A DNA stretch of 64,000 nt from Marinobacterium jannaschii DSM 6295 (GCF_000620085.1 NZ_JHVJ01000017.1:1-64000), one strand, 5' to 3'. Positions 7,741 through 16,912 are shown, counted from the stretch's first letter. The notes: generated from the sequence alone by a model not told the origin. Program-made: numbers and translations.

Positions 7741-8853
7741 CTACTGTTTCTCTGCCGCGATCTGTGCCGGCGTCACCATGTCACCGACATTGTTGCCCCA
7801 GGCGTTTCGCTCATAAGTGATCACCGCCGCCAACTCCACCGCACTGAGCTGGTCACGGAACGCCTGCATTGCCGTACCGGCCTTACCATTGACGACAACA
7901 TCGATATGGGCTGCCGGATCACCCAGGGCAATAGCACTGCCCTTCAGGCCGGGAAAGACGCCCGGCAGGCCTTCACCGTTAGCCTGATGGCAGACGGCAC
8001 AGGCCGTGTTATAGACCTGCTCCCCTTTCGCCATCAGCTGCTCCATGCTCCAGTCCTGGGTCGCCGCATCGCTGGCAGTCTGTTTCGCCGCCTTGGCGTC
8101 GGCCAGCCACTGCTGGTAATCCGCTTCGGCTTTGACTTCCACCACGATCGGCATAAAGCCGTGATCCTTACCGCACAGCTCAGCGCACTGGCCGCGGTAG
8201 ATACCGGGCTCGTTTACCACCGTCCAGGATTCGTTGATAAAGCCGGGGATGGCATCTTTCTTAACGGCGAAGGCAGGCACCCACCAGCTGTGAATGACAT
8301 CATTCGCGGTAAACAGGAAGCGCACCTTCTTACCGACCGGGATCACCAGCGGGTTATCCACCTCCAACAGGTAGTTTTCGCTTTTTTCTTCGCTGTTATT
8401 GATCTGTTCGCGCGGGGTCGAAAGACTGGAAAAGAAATCCAGATCCTCGCCGAGATACTCGTAGCGCCACTTCCACTGATAGCCGGTGACTTTGATATCG
8501 ATATCCGCATCGCTGGTACTGTACATTTTCACCAGCGTCGCCGTGGCCGGCACCGCCATCCCTACCAGAATAAAGAAAGGGATAACCGTCCAGAGGATTT
8601 CAACCAGGGTATTTTCATGGAAATTGTGCGCCTTGGCGCCGCGGGATTTTCGGTGGTGGATAATGGACCAAAGCATGATGCTAAAGACCAAAACACCGAT
8701 AGCTACACAGATCCAGAATATGGTCATGTGCAGATCAAACACAGCCTGACTGATCTCTGTCACACCGGGCGGCATGTTCAGACCCCAATCAGCAAAAGCT
8801 GCACAAGGAAATAGCCAGCTTGCCAGCAGCAAGCTGTGTATGATCGCTCTCAT
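7741..8853 (-). CDS. ctaC: Cytochrome c oxidase subunit II fused to a cytochrome c domain
   Basis: Subunit II takes electrons from cytochrome c through its binuclear CuA centre. The 370-residue protein has a signal peptide (to about residue 21, AAFA), two membrane helices, and a cupredoxin domain with the CuA ligands in VIHSWWVPAF and GQCAELCGKDHGFM. A C-terminal cytochrome c domain follows with a CAVCH heme site near residue 288 and a distal Met in GTAMQAF. The fusion makes it a caa3-like subunit that carries its own electron entry. It is the first gene of the cox run. Confidence 0.97.
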   Translation of the reverse strand: MRAIIHSLLLASWLFPCAAFADWGLNMPPGVTEISQAVFDLHMTIFWICVAIGVLVFSIMLWSIIHHRKSRGAKAHNFHENTLVEILWTVIPFFILVGMAVPATATLVKMYSTSDADIDIKVTGYQWKWRYEYLGEDLDFFSSLSTPREQINNSEEKSENYLLEVDNPLVIPVGKKVRFLFTANDVIHSWWVPAFAVKKDAIPGFINESWTVVNEPGIYRGQCAELCGKDHGFMPIVVEVKAEADYQQWLADAKAAKQTASDAATQDWSMEQLMAKGEQVYNTACAVCHQANGEGLPGVFPGLKGSAIALGDPAAHIDVVVNGKAGTAMQAFRDQLSAVELAAVITYERNAWGNNVGDMVTPAQIAAEKQ

Positions 8854-9208
8854 CTCCAGGCCTCCATCGCATAAACGCGAAAAAGCCTGTCGAAGTCGTC
8901 ACTATCGTACGGCGCTGTTAACTGCTTAGCGTCAGCGGTGGCTGCATAATCTGAAGATTATTTTTATGCGGCAACCTCGGTAGTGGCAGGCTCTCGAACA
9001 GGCTTTTATCACCTGAGTTCCGTCCCATCCATCTCTACCAGTCCACTTGGTTATAACGAAGTATAGCAGCCGTCTAAAAAACACAAGTGGAGATTAGTCG
9101 GAATTTTAACCGATATTGCGGACGCTTACCGGCAGGCATGAAACAAGCTTAAAGTACTTATAAAACAAACAGATAACGATATAAATACGTTTTAAAGGCA
9201 GCACAAAG
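8854..9208 (-). promoter_or_regulatory. Upstream region of the cox operon, with a candidate promoter
   Basis: The 407-base gap upstream of ctaC holds no gene. The best minus-strand promoter has a TATACT -10 box at 9060-9065, with a poor -35 (CTTGTG) 16 bases upstream. That would give a leader of about 200 bases before ctaC. An imperfect hairpin (about 8950-8985) lies in this leader. I recognised no specific regulator site. The far end of the gap is the terminator of the next gene. Confidence 0.4.
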
Positions 9209-9240
9209 CCCGCTATGGCCGAAGCCATAACGGTGGCGGG
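9209..9240 (-). terminator. Probable terminator of the DUF2970 gene
   Basis: An inner stem TATGGC/GCCATA with a CGAA loop is enclosed by CCCGC/GCGGG arms. It lies 20 bases after the stop at 9261. The run after it on the minus strand is short (CTTTG), so this may be a weak or Rho-assisted terminator. Confidence 0.5.
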
Positions 9241-9260
9241 AAAAGCGGTTGAAGTGTGGG

Positions 9261-9476
9261 CTATACACCAGCGATTGAGAGCGCCAGCCGTGCCAACAGC
9301 ACCACGCCGAGAATAAATAGCGCGGTTGCTCCGGCACCCAGCAACATGTAGTGCCAGGCATGCTCGTTACTTTCGAAGTCCCGGTGCCAGTTGTGCTCTG
9401 ACTGAACTCCAAACATTGCCGCCAGCACACTCTGAATCATCTGCCAGAGTCCCGGCTTTTTCTTTGGCGAAGCCAT
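9261..9476 (-). CDS. Small membrane protein, DUF2970-like
   Basis: This 71-residue protein has a short N-terminal amphipathic segment (GLWQMIQSVLAAMFGVQS), a charged NWHRDFE stretch and one C-terminal membrane helix (about residues 45-67). That matches the DUF2970 pattern, a family of unknown function often near cytochrome oxidase genes. It is monocistronic on this evidence, with a terminator below and 61 bases separating it from msrQ upstream. Confidence 0.75.
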   Translation of the reverse strand: MASPKKKPGLWQMIQSVLAAMFGVQSEHNWHRDFESNEHAWHYMLLGAGATALFILGVVLLARLALSIAGV

Positions 9477-9537
9477 CCTATCCTCCCGACCTGTCTGGTC
9501 TCTGGATTCAGTATCAGCGTCGCAATCGGGTAGTCAT

Positions 9538-10170
9538 TCAGCTGCCTGCGGCGGCTGTCCCCCTGCGACGCTGTAACTGCCGTCTCTTAAGGTATAGCCG
9601 ATAACCCAGCATCCAGGCCAGTATGGCGCCATAAAGTACCGCATCAAAATAGCTGGCACGGATCAGCCAGATAAGGTGCACCATCACCAGCAGACTGATC
9701 AGATAGACCAGGCTGTGCAACTGGCCCCAGCGTTTTTTCAGCCGGCGCTGCCAGCCCTTGGTTGAGGTAATACCCAGGGGGATCATCAGCAACAACGCCG
9801 TGGCACCGACGAAGATATAGGGCCGCTCGGTAAATGCCTGCAGCAACAGATCCCAGCGCCAGCCAACGATGAAGGTTGCAAAACTCAACAGGTGCAGACA
9901 GGCATAGAACAGGGCATAAAGCCCCAGCATGCGGCGATAGCGCAGCAGTCCGCTCCAGCCGAGCAGGTGTTTTAGCGGGGTAAGCGCCAGGCTGATCCAG
10001 AGAAAATGCAGCGCCCACTGGCCGAGAAAGTCGACAATGGTTTTCGCCGGGTCTGCACCCAGATTGAAGATCCAGGCGTTGTAACTGATCCAACCCAGTG
10101 GCAGCAATGCCGCCAGAAACATAAACCACCACTGCAGCAGACGAAGCATCTTACTTTGCATCAGAACCAC
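9538..10170 (-). CDS. msrQ: Heme-binding membrane subunit MsrQ (YedZ)
   Basis: MsrQ is the six-helix b-type cytochrome that passes electrons from the quinone pool to MsrP, which repairs oxidised methionine in periplasmic proteins. The 210-residue protein shows [21 protein letters not shown] and [19 protein letters not shown], whose histidines are the expected heme ligands, and [11 protein letters not shown] in the ferric-reductase-like core. It overlaps the end of msrP by 10 bases, the standard order. Confidence 0.95.
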   Translation of the reverse strand: MVLMQSKMLRLLQWWFMFLAALLPLGWISYNAWIFNLGADPAKTIVDFLGQWALHFLWISLALTPLKHLLGWSGLLRYRRMLGLYALFYACLHLLSFATFIVGWRWDLLLQAFTERPYIFVGATALLLMIPLGITSTKGWQRRLKKRWGQLHSLVYLISLLVMVHLIWLIRASYFDAVLYGAILAWMLGYRLYLKRRQLQRRRGTAAAGS

Positions 10171-11168
10171 TTCTTCAGATCCATACCGGCATAGAGATGC
10201 GCTACTTCGTCGGCATAGCCGTTAAACATCCGGGTATCGATCACATTGGGATTAAACAGCGAAGATGGTAGCCGGCGCTCGGTTGCCTGGCTCCAGCGCG
10301 GATGATTCACCGCTGGATTTACATTGGCATAAAAGCCGTATTCACGCGGTGCTGTCTCGTTCCAGGTGACCTTCGGCATCTCTTCCAGCAAACGGATACG
10401 GACGATCGACTTGATACTCTTGAAGCCGTACTTCCACGGCACCACCAGCCGCAGCGGTGCGCCATTCTGAGGCGGCAGCGCATTGCCATACACACCCACG
10501 GCCAGCAGGGTCAGCGGGTTCATCGCCTCGTCGATGCGCAAGGCTTCCACGTAGGGCCAGTCCAGAGAGCTGAACAGCGAGCGCTGCCCCGGCATCCGCT
10601 GCGGATCCTGCAGGGTAGTGAATTCGACATATTTTGCCTTCGAGTTCGGCCCGACCTGCTTCAGCAGCTGCGACAGCGGCAGACCAATCCAGGGGATCAC
10701 CATCGACCAGGCCTCGACACAGCGTAAGCGGTAGATCCGTTCCTCCAGCCGGTGTGGCTTCACTATATCTTCCAGGTTATAGACCCCCGGCTTATCAACC
10801 TCACCACTGATCTCTACCTTCCAGGGATCGGTATTAAAGTTCTGGGCATTCTTCGCCGGGTCTTTCTTGCCGGTACCAAACTCATAAAAATTGTTGTGGC
10901 TGATCACCGAATGGTAAGGCGCCAGGTCTTCCTGACTGGAGAACGCCGCATTAGGCTCACTGGCTCGCAAAAGTCCCTGCAGCCAGTCCGGGCCGGGATA
11001 GCGCGGCAGGTCGCTGTCCAGATCATACTCAGGAATCGCCCGGGCGCTACCCGCAGCGATCAGTGCAGCAGTACCGGCCAGGCCCTGCATAAAGCGGCGG
11101 CGGTTGAGATACACCGATTCACTGGTGATCTCGGAAGGTTTTATCTTATCGGCTTTCTTAATCAGCAT
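10161..11168 (-). CDS. msrP: Periplasmic methionine sulfoxide reductase, catalytic subunit MsrP
   Basis: MsrP is a molybdopterin enzyme that reduces methionine sulfoxide in envelope proteins. Its Tat signal is clear ([11 protein letters not shown] followed by a hydrophobic stretch and an SARA cleavage region). The molybdenum-ligand cysteine is in [15 protein letters not shown]. The ATG at 11168 gives the typical [13 protein letters not shown] start and has a GGAA ribosome site; a start 12 bases further upstream is possible but less family-like. Length is 335 residues. It is coupled to msrQ. Confidence 0.95.
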   Translation of the reverse strand: MLIKKADKIKPSEITSESVYLNRRRFMQGLAGTAALIAAGSARAIPEYDLDSDLPRYPGPDWLQGLLRASEPNAAFSSQEDLAPYHSVISHNNFYEFGTGKKDPAKNAQNFNTDPWKVEISGEVDKPGVYNLEDIVKPHRLEERIYRLRCVEAWSMVIPWIGLPLSQLLKQVGPNSKAKYVEFTTLQDPQRMPGQRSLFSSLDWPYVEALRIDEAMNPLTLLAVGVYGNALPPQNGAPLRLVVPWKYGFKSIKSIVRIRLLEEMPKVTWNETAPREYGFYANVNPAVNHPRWSQATERRLPSSLFNPNVIDTRMFNGYADEVAHLYAGMDLKKWF

Positions 11169-11301
11169 AGGGCGTTCCAATCCGTTGACAGTCTGAAGTC
11201 TTCTGGCTGCGAGCGTAATTTATCGTTACCGATTAGACTGTAAAGCCGGAAAAAATTCCCAACAGAGGAAAAACGGCGAGCTTTGCCGGATAACAGGCGA
11301 A

Positions 11302-11327
11302 AAAAAACCGGCCTGCGCCGGTTTTTT
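11302..11327 (-). terminator. Intrinsic terminator of pssA
   Basis: Arms AAAAAACCGGC and GCCGGTTTTTT flank a 4-base loop. It lies 14 bases beyond the pssA stop on the minus strand, and the symmetric A and T runs would let it work both ways. Confidence 0.9.
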
Positions 11328-11341
11328 CAGATCGCCCCCGA

Positions 11342-12100
11342 TCAGGTGCGTTTCAGCTTGCGCAGCGCCCAGACCACCGGGCCGGAGACCGCATAGCCAA
11401 GGAACAGCAACCAGAGGAACAGTGGCGGATTGATAGAGATCACCGCCAGCCCCAGGACAATACCGGCCAGGATCAGGAATGGCACTTTGCCCTTCAGGTC
11501 CACATCCTTGAAGCTGTAGTAGAGAATATTGCACACCATCGCCACCCCGGTGAGCGCGACGAACACTGCGATAATGTAGGCGAACTGGCTGCCATCGACA
11601 CCGTATTCCACACCGGCCCAGACCATACCCGCTACCGCGGCAGCCGCTGCCGGACTTGGCAGGCCGATAAAGTAACGCTTATCCACCGAGCCGATCTGGG
11701 TATTAAAGCGAGCCAGACGCAGTGCCGCACCCGCCACATACAGAAAGGCTGCGAAGAACCCCAGCTTACCGACATCGGCCAGTACCCAGTTATAGGCCAC
11801 CAGCGCCGGAGCCACACCGAAAGAAACCATATCGGACAGCGAGTCATACTCGGCCCCGAAGGCACTTGAGGTATTGGTCAGACGCGCCACCCGGCCATCC
11901 AGCCCATCCAGAACCATCGCCACGAAAACTGCGATCGCTGCGTTCTCAAACTGGCCGTTCATACTGGCAATTACAGCATAGAAACCGGAGAACAAAGCCC
12001 CTGTGGTGAACAGGTTCGGCAGCAGGTAAATACCACGGCTGCGCGGCTTCGGTGTCTCACTGCTATTCGGCTGCTGTCCATTTTCCTGATGTTCAGTCAT
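11342..12100 (-). CDS. pssA: CDP-diacylglycerol-serine O-phosphatidyltransferase
   Basis: This makes phosphatidylserine, the precursor of phosphatidylethanolamine, in the inner membrane. The CDP-alcohol phosphotransferase signature is present near residues 64-90: DGLDGRVAR, then FGAEYDSLSD, with all three catalytic aspartates. About eight membrane helices follow. The polar N-terminus (22 residues) precedes the LLPNLFTTGALFSGF helix usual for the type II enzyme. At 252 residues it is of normal length. It has its own terminator and no operon partner. Confidence 0.94.
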   Translation of the reverse strand: MTEHQENGQQPNSSETPKPRSRGIYLLPNLFTTGALFSGFYAVIASMNGQFENAAIAVFVAMVLDGLDGRVARLTNTSSAFGAEYDSLSDMVSFGVAPALVAYNWVLADVGKLGFFAAFLYVAGAALRLARFNTQIGSVDKRYFIGLPSPAAAAAVAGMVWAGVEYGVDGSQFAYIIAVFVALTGVAMVCNILYYSFKDVDLKGKVPFLILAGIVLGLAVISINPPLFLWLLFLGYAVSGPVVWALRKLKRT

Positions 12101-12168
12101 GCGTCACTTCATACCTTTGCTGTACAAAAATCCGGCTCATTCTACTGTGCCCGCGCGACAGACGCTAA

Positions 12169-12915
12169 TTAAAGCAGCACCCGTTCGACAAAACGGGTCA
12201 CTAAAGCGTTGGAATCGGGGGTTTCCACCGCTTGTTGCAGTACCCGATCCAGCTCTGAATCTCCTTCGGTATACTTCTGCCGGAAGAAAGTCAGGCGTTC
12301 AATCAGAATCTGGTAGTCCACCTCAGGGTGAAACTGAAACGCCCAGAACGGCTTATCCCTGAGCCGGAACGCATGCAGGCACTGATCGGTATAGGCCAGC
12401 AGTTCACACCCCGGCGGCAATTCAAGCGTATACTGGCGATGCACCGAAACAGCAGGAAAACCATCGGGAATATCACAAAACAACGGATCATCCTTCGCCG
12501 CCCTGGTGAGAGAGATCGGTAAAGTGCCCATTTCAAATCCCTGATCCTTATGCAGGATCTCCCCCCCCAGCGCCAGCACCGCCAGCTGAAAACCAAAACA
12601 GGATGCAAACACCGGCTGACTGCGCCCGGCGCAATACCGGATCAGCGCCTGCGCCTGCTGCACAAAGGTATAACGCTGCGGCTCCAGTACATTGGCCTCG
12701 CTGGCACCACCAATCAGTACAGCATCATAGGGGTCGGCTCTTTGCAGCTCAAACAGGGGTTCATCAAACAGGTTGAGAATATCGATCTGATGCGGCGCCA
12801 GCCCGGCGTAGCGGGCAAAGCTGAGATGCTCCTCCCGTCGCACCTGTTGTTCATCCCGAATCTGCACCAGCAATAACTTAAGATCCTGCGGTTTCTTCGC
12901 CATAACCCCTCCCAT
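12169..12915 (-). CDS. Class I glutamine amidotransferase-like protein
   Basis: The 248-residue protein is a stand-alone GATase1 domain. The nucleophile elbow is in FASCFGFQ (Cys near residue 105) and the catalytic His-Glu pair in FQFHPEVD. No synthetase partner is adjacent. Similar proteins are annotated GMP-synthase-like or gamma-glutamyl hydrolase-like, so the substrate is open. The ATG at 12915 and one at 12903 (MAKKPQDLK) both have G-rich ribosome sites. Its 5' end overlaps the decayed patatin frame by 38 bases, which suggests the patatin sequence no longer matters. Confidence 0.75.
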   Translation of the reverse strand: MGGVMAKKPQDLKLLLVQIRDEQQVRREEHLSFARYAGLAPHQIDILNLFDEPLFELQRADPYDAVLIGGASEANVLEPQRYTFVQQAQALIRYCAGRSQPVFASCFGFQLAVLALGGEILHKDQGFEMGTLPISLTRAAKDDPLFCDIPDGFPAVSVHRQYTLELPPGCELLAYTDQCLHAFRLRDKPFWAFQFHPEVDYQILIERLTFFRQKYTEGDSELDRVLQQAVETPDSNALVTRFVERVLL

Positions 12916-13426
12916 TCAGCGTTCCCCTGTTATATACCCTGCACCGCCAGGCCCCCATGACCTGACTCAAAATCAGACCGGGTGAGAAACCGCCGCGCCA
13001 GATCACCGCTGCTGTGGCGGCCCAGCGCCGCTCCCGCAACGGCTGCAAAAACGCCAGCCGGGTATCGTACTTGCTCTCCCGCTCCTGACTGGCGATAAAA
13101 GCGTCACTCTCCAACAGATGAAAGCGTAGCAGGCGCAGTGCCCGGTCTTCGGCACCAAAGCTGGTCCAGCGGCTGGCTGCACGCTGCTGTTGCGCGGCCA
13201 GCGATGCCAGCTCACGCAATAACGGTGCCTGAAAGCCGATCTCGGCAATACGGTTATTGATGGTACGGGCGCTGCGTGGCACCCGATCGCGCTGCAGTGG
13301 CTGCAGCATCACCAGCAACAGATCGGCACTGTCATTATCAAATACCAACGGAAACAACGCAGGGGGCACACTGAAGCCGCCATCCCAGAAAACCACATCA
13401 CCGACCTCACTGCTCCTATGAAGTGG
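12878..13426 (-). pseudogene. N-terminally truncated patatin-like phospholipase remnant
   Basis: The open frame encodes the C-terminal part of a patatin-like protein. The catalytic DGG of the Ser-Asp dyad is present (FWDGGFSVPPALFPLV), followed by the family-like LLLVMLQPLQRD and TINNRIAEIGFQAPLLREL. The nucleophile GxSxG and the whole N-terminal half are missing. Going upstream, the homologous frame (SSEVGDVVFW) ends at two tandem TGA codons at 13427-13432. The only starts left are internal GTGs. The remaining fragment cannot be active, since it has the Asp but no Ser. Confidence 0.75.
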
Positions 13427-13452
13427 TCATCAAGAATTTATGCCCGGAAATT

Positions 13453-13484
13453 AAAAAGCGGGCCAACACAGTTGCCGACCCGTT
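13453..13484 (-). terminator. Probable terminator of the protoglobin gene
   Basis: An imperfect GC-rich hairpin (ACGGGTCGGCAAC paired with GTTGGCCCGC, with a bulge) is followed on the minus strand by TTTTTAA. It is about 35 bases after the stop at 13519. Confidence 0.5.
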
Positions 13485-13518
13485 TCCTGAATAACCCTCT
13501 TAGTTGCAATGCAACCAA

Positions 13519-14106
13519 TCAGGCTGTCTTGGCGACGGGACGCACCCCTTTGTAGGCGGCAGCCAGGTTATTGAACAGGGTCCGGCTGATGCCGGAGATC
13601 GCCAGGAAGTGATCCAGCTCTTCTGCCAGCAGGGAGGACTGATAGGACTCCTGCATGATGATCAGACAGAAACCGGTCGCCGCACTGACGGCCCTGATCA
13701 TCCGGGCCAGTTTAGCAGTGTCACCGGCATAGAGTTCCGCCAGTATCGGGATCAGGTGACGGTTGATAAAGCCAATACCGCTGGCCATAAATTCAACCGG
13801 TAACTTTACCTTCACATGTACATCGCCCACTTTATGCATATGGGCGGCAAACTCTGCATCGTAAGGGCCGGTGACAACCTTTTCCAGCCAGGCTTTGTGG
13901 GTGGTTTTCAGGGCATCCAGCCGCCCTTCCAGAAAGGGTGCCGCCGCTGGGATCTGTTGCAGGTCATGGTAGAACTGGTCAGTCACGGCCTGCAGGTGAG
14001 GTATCAGCCGTGGGCCTTCAACCAGCAGCAGAGCTTCATCTTCAGCGGTGAGTCCGGAGTAAGCTTTGCCGTGAAGGCAAAGTTCTGAGAAATCAATATT
14101 TTGCAT
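13519..14106 (-). CDS. Stand-alone protoglobin domain protein (heme gas sensor type)
   Basis: The 195-residue protein is a single globin domain of the protoglobin/globin-coupled-sensor class. The signature around the proximal histidine is clear: AHMHKVGDVHVKVKLPVEFMASG near residues 88-110, with a preceding KAWLEKVVTGPYD helix. These domains bind heme and sense O2, NO or CO, usually fused to a cyclase or chemotaxis domain. Here no output domain is attached, and no such gene is adjacent in the window. It is divergent from ilvY across 312 bases. Confidence 0.75.
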   Translation of the reverse strand: MQNIDFSELCLHGKAYSGLTAEDEALLLVEGPRLIPHLQAVTDQFYHDLQQIPAAAPFLEGRLDALKTTHKAWLEKVVTGPYDAEFAAHMHKVGDVHVKVKLPVEFMASGIGFINRHLIPILAELYAGDTAKLARMIRAVSAATGFCLIIMQESYQSSLLAEELDHFLAISGISRTLFNNLAAAYKGVRPVAKTA

Positions 14107-14418
14107 CAGGATCCATCCTAACTATCAGCAGACTGCAATAATTTGGCAATCTAAAGGTAACAACAAAGAAAGCGCGCAATTCTCGCACTCCGCGACCGGC
14201 AGGAAAAGAGACTTTAGTGAAAGCATTGCCCTTGCAGAAACGATATCAGGACGATGACTGACCGACAGCGCCCTACAGATAAGCCGTGACAGCTATTCAT
14301 TGCGACAGACGCTATACCCGCCCTAAAATAACCCGATTACTGCAATACTGAATGATAGCGCCTGCTTCCCAGGCGTATTACCGCCCGTGCGGCCAGCCCT
14401 TACATCGACGAGACCTCC
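14107..14418. other. Intergenic region between protoglobin gene and ilvY
   Basis: This 312-base divergent region must hold the promoters of both flanking genes. I see no strong -35/-10 pair. Near ilvY there are short TTGC/GCAA elements (TACTGCAATACTGAATG at about 14338-14354) of the kind that could bind IlvY, but no clear symmetric site. There is no gene, repeat or RNA that I can support. Confidence 0.4.
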
Positions 14419-15297
14419 ATGGATACACGCACCCTGAAGCAGTTCCTGATACTGGCCGACACCCTGCATTTCGGTAAGGCCAGCGAGATCTGCCATGTCA
14501 GCGCTTCAGCCCTGAGCCGCAGTATCAAGCAGCTGGAAGAGTCCCTGGGGGTGCCCCTGTTCGAGCGTGACAACCGGCGTGTTAACCTGACCAGAGAAGG
14601 CGAAAAGTTTCAGCTCTATGCCCGGGAGTCGCTGGACCAGTGGGATGCGATCCGAAATGAACTGATGGAGGAGACCCGCGAACTGCAGGGCGAAGTCAGT
14701 ATGTACTGCTCGGTTACCGCCAGCTACAGCTTTCTCTACGAGATCCTCAGCGAGTTCCGGCGTCAGTATCCGCGTATCGAAATCAAGCTGCATACCGGCG
14801 ACCCGGATAAGGCGATCCATCAGGTGCAGGCCGGCGACGAGGACATTGCCATCGCAGCCCGCCCCGATACCCTGCCGGCTGGCATGGCATTCCGTTCTAT
14901 CGCGCTGTCGCCACTGGTATTTATCGCCCCCGGAGATAACAGCCTGTCCGAACTGCTGGCCGCCCCGACTGACTGGAGCCAGGTACCGATGATCCTGTCG
15001 GAAGAAGGGCTGGCACGAAGACGCGCCAATGCCTGGTTCCGGCAGCAGGACTGTAAGCCAAAGATCTATGCGCAGGTGGCGGGCAACGAGGCGATTGTCA
15101 GCATGGTCAGTCTGGGATTCGGCGTCGGCATCGTGCCACTGATCGTACTGGAGAACAGCCCGCTGGCCAATAAGGTCAGGATCCTGCAAGTCGAACCGGA
15201 ACTGAAACCCTACGATGTGGGGATCTGTGCCCTGGAGAAAAAGCTGAAAAGTCCGCTGATCAGCGCCTTCTGGTCGCAGCTATCGAGCCGGATCTGA
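14419..15297 (+). CDS. ilvY: LysR-family activator IlvY
   Basis: IlvY activates ilvC (ketol-acid reductoisomerase) when acetohydroxy acids build up. The 292-residue protein starts with the IlvY-type helix-turn-helix (MDTRTLKQFLILADTLHFGKAS, with SASALSRSIKQLEESLG as recognition region). It continues into the LysR effector domain with EVSMYCSVTASYSFL and DIAIAARPDTLP. ilvC is normally divergent from ilvY, but here the divergent gene is a protoglobin. The 3' end overlaps the convergent hydroxylase gene by 18 bases. Confidence 0.88.
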   Translation: MDTRTLKQFLILADTLHFGKASEICHVSASALSRSIKQLEESLGVPLFERDNRRVNLTREGEKFQLYARESLDQWDAIRNELMEETRELQGEVSMYCSVTASYSFLYEILSEFRRQYPRIEIKLHTGDPDKAIHQVQAGDEDIAIAARPDTLPAGMAFRSIALSPLVFIAPGDNSLSELLAAPTDWSQVPMILSEEGLARRRANAWFRQQDCKPKIYAQVAGNEAIVSMVSLGFGVGIVPLIVLENSPLANKVRILQVEPELKPYDVGICALEKKLKSPLISAFWSQLSSRI

Positions 15298-16140
15298 AGG
15301 CTCAGATGCCTTATAGCGACTGACGGACGACAGCGGTTTCAGCGGTAGCAGCAGAATACCCGGCAGCCAGCTGACATCTTTTGGCTGATCCAGCTCCGGC
15401 AGTCCGATCTGCATCTGTTGGTGCCCCTGATTCGGTTGCGCCACATAACTGCTAAACAGCCGGTCCCAGATACTGAGATTAAAGCCGAAGTTAAAATGCA
15501 TCTCATCGCTGCGTACCGAATGATGGACCCGGTGCATATCCGGCGTTACCAGCCCCCGACGCAGCCACTTATCCAGCGTTTCGGGCAGGCCGACATTGCC
15601 GTGATTGAACATCGCCATAGCGTTGAGGATCACCTCAAACAGCAACACGGCCACCAGCGGCGGCCCCAGCAACAGGATGGCCGCAAACTTGATCAGCATC
15701 GAGAGCAGAATTTCCAGCGGATGAAAGCGCGCCCCGGTGGTGACATCATAATCCGGATCGGCATGATGCACCCGGTGCAGACGCCACAGCAACGGGATCC
15801 GGTGAAATAGCCGATGTTGCCAGTAGATCAGCAGATCCAGCAACAGCAGGGTGAGCGGGACACCGAGCCACAACGGCAGATCAAGCTGATTCAGCAGCCC
15901 CCATTGCTGCTCTTGAACCCAGAGGGCCATACCGATCGCTGCTGTTGGAAACAGCAGCCGCAACAATGCTGAATTGAGGAACACCAGCGCAATATTGTTT
16001 CCCCAGCGCAGCAGCTTACCGAGCCGTAACACCCTGCGGGGACGGAGAAGCTCCCACCCGGCCATCAGCATAAAGATGCCGAAGAATGCCGACAGTCTCA
16101 GGGGGACTTCATGTTGTAACAGCCAGCTGTCCCAGGACAT
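15280..16140 (-). CDS. Sterol desaturase/fatty acid hydroxylase-family membrane protein
   Basis: This di-iron membrane oxygenase of the fatty acid hydroxylase superfamily has 286 residues and several membrane helices. The histidine clusters expected to bind two irons are all present: HRLFH (about 129-133), HRVHH (142-146), a further HNHG-like site (FNHGN) and HRVHH (about 208-212). The substrate (lipid, sterol-like or carotenoid) cannot be told from sequence. A ribosome site AGGTGA precedes the ATG at 16140. The thioesterase gene lies 22 bases upstream on the same strand and may be co-transcribed. Confidence 0.88.
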   Translation of the reverse strand: MSWDSWLLQHEVPLRLSAFFGIFMLMAGWELLRPRRVLRLGKLLRWGNNIALVFLNSALLRLLFPTAAIGMALWVQEQQWGLLNQLDLPLWLGVPLTLLLLDLLIYWQHRLFHRIPLLWRLHRVHHADPDYDVTTGARFHPLEILLSMLIKFAAILLLGPPLVAVLLFEVILNAMAMFNHGNVGLPETLDKWLRRGLVTPDMHRVHHSVRSDEMHFNFGFNLSIWDRLFSSYVAQPNQGHQQMQIGLPELDQPKDVSWLPGILLLPLKPLSSVSRYKASEPSDPAR

Positions 16141-16162
16141 CGTTCACCTGCTCGGTTTCAGC

Positions 16163-16561
16163 TCAGGCGCTGAATAGGGCTTCTATTTCCGGTGATATAT
16201 AGGGCCGGCCACGCTCATTCAGCGCAGTTCCGATCACCAGGCCTTCGACACAGAGTTTTTCATCGGCGACACGAATCACCTTCTGACGGAAGCCAAACTT
16301 CACCTTACTGATCCGCTCCAGCTCCACCTGAACCACAAACTCATCGCCACTTTTGAGCGAGTTTTTGTAATCCAGTTCCGAACGGATCACCACCAGATGG
16401 ATCCCCTGCGCCGTCAGCGCAGCAAAATCGACGCCTTTCGCCAGCAGATACTCATGCCGTGCGTGCTCCAGATAGTTGAAATAGACGCCGTTGTTGACGA
16501 TACCCTGCATATCCAGTTCGTAGTCACGCACCTTAGACTGCAGACGAAACACTTCACTCAT
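16163..16561 (-). CDS. 4HBT-type acyl-CoA thioesterase (YbgC-like)
   Basis: The 132-residue protein is a single hot-dog thioesterase domain. The 4HBT motif runs through VRDYELDMQGIVNNGVYFNYLEHARHEYLL, with the catalytic Asp in ELDMQGIV. Such enzymes hydrolyse short or aromatic acyl-CoA esters. It lies 22 bases upstream of the hydroxylase gene on the same strand, which would suit a lipid-related pair, though this is inference. Confidence 0.85.
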   Translation of the reverse strand: MSEVFRLQSKVRDYELDMQGIVNNGVYFNYLEHARHEYLLAKGVDFAALTAQGIHLVVIRSELDYKNSLKSGDEFVVQVELERISKVKFGFRQKVIRVADEKLCVEGLVIGTALNERGRPYISPEIEALFSA

Positions 16562-16583
16562 AGCATCACTCCGGAATATTGAC

Positions 16584-16723
16584 TCAGCCCTGACGGGCCT
16601 GGGTTGCGGCCTTTATAACACAGCGGCCGCCATATATCGCCCGGTGCCATAACGCCAGATGGGTCGACTTGGAATCCACCACAGTGCCATCATGATCGAA
16701 CAGTACCGCCTGAAATCTAATCA
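16584..16723 (-). pseudogene. HAD-family hydrolase remnant (first about 40 codons)
   Basis: On the minus strand an open frame of about 45 codons ending in TGA at 16584 encodes FQAVLFDHDGTVVDSKSTH followed by LALW. This is HAD motif I with its context (F-D-x-D-G-T-x-x-D-S), as found at the very start of phosphoglycolate-phosphatase-like proteins. No ATG, GTG or TTG stands at the usual place, and after LWHRAIYGG the resemblance stops and the frame ends. Motifs II to IV are absent. It is best read as the decayed start of a phosphatase gene. It is too short and start-less for standard gene finders. Confidence 0.65.
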
Positions 16724-16912
16724 GCCACCTCGTTATCAGGCCGTTTCAATAAATGCCTGTTCGCCGGACATCCGGCTTATTATTTCGTCTGCACTGAGAC
16801 TGAGTACAGCTGCCATTTATCTGTTCTCAGTTCGCGCCCTCTGGCAGTTGCAATCCGATTACCTTAATCTCATTGCAACACCAAGACTGCCCGGACAAGG
16901 GAATATCAGAGT

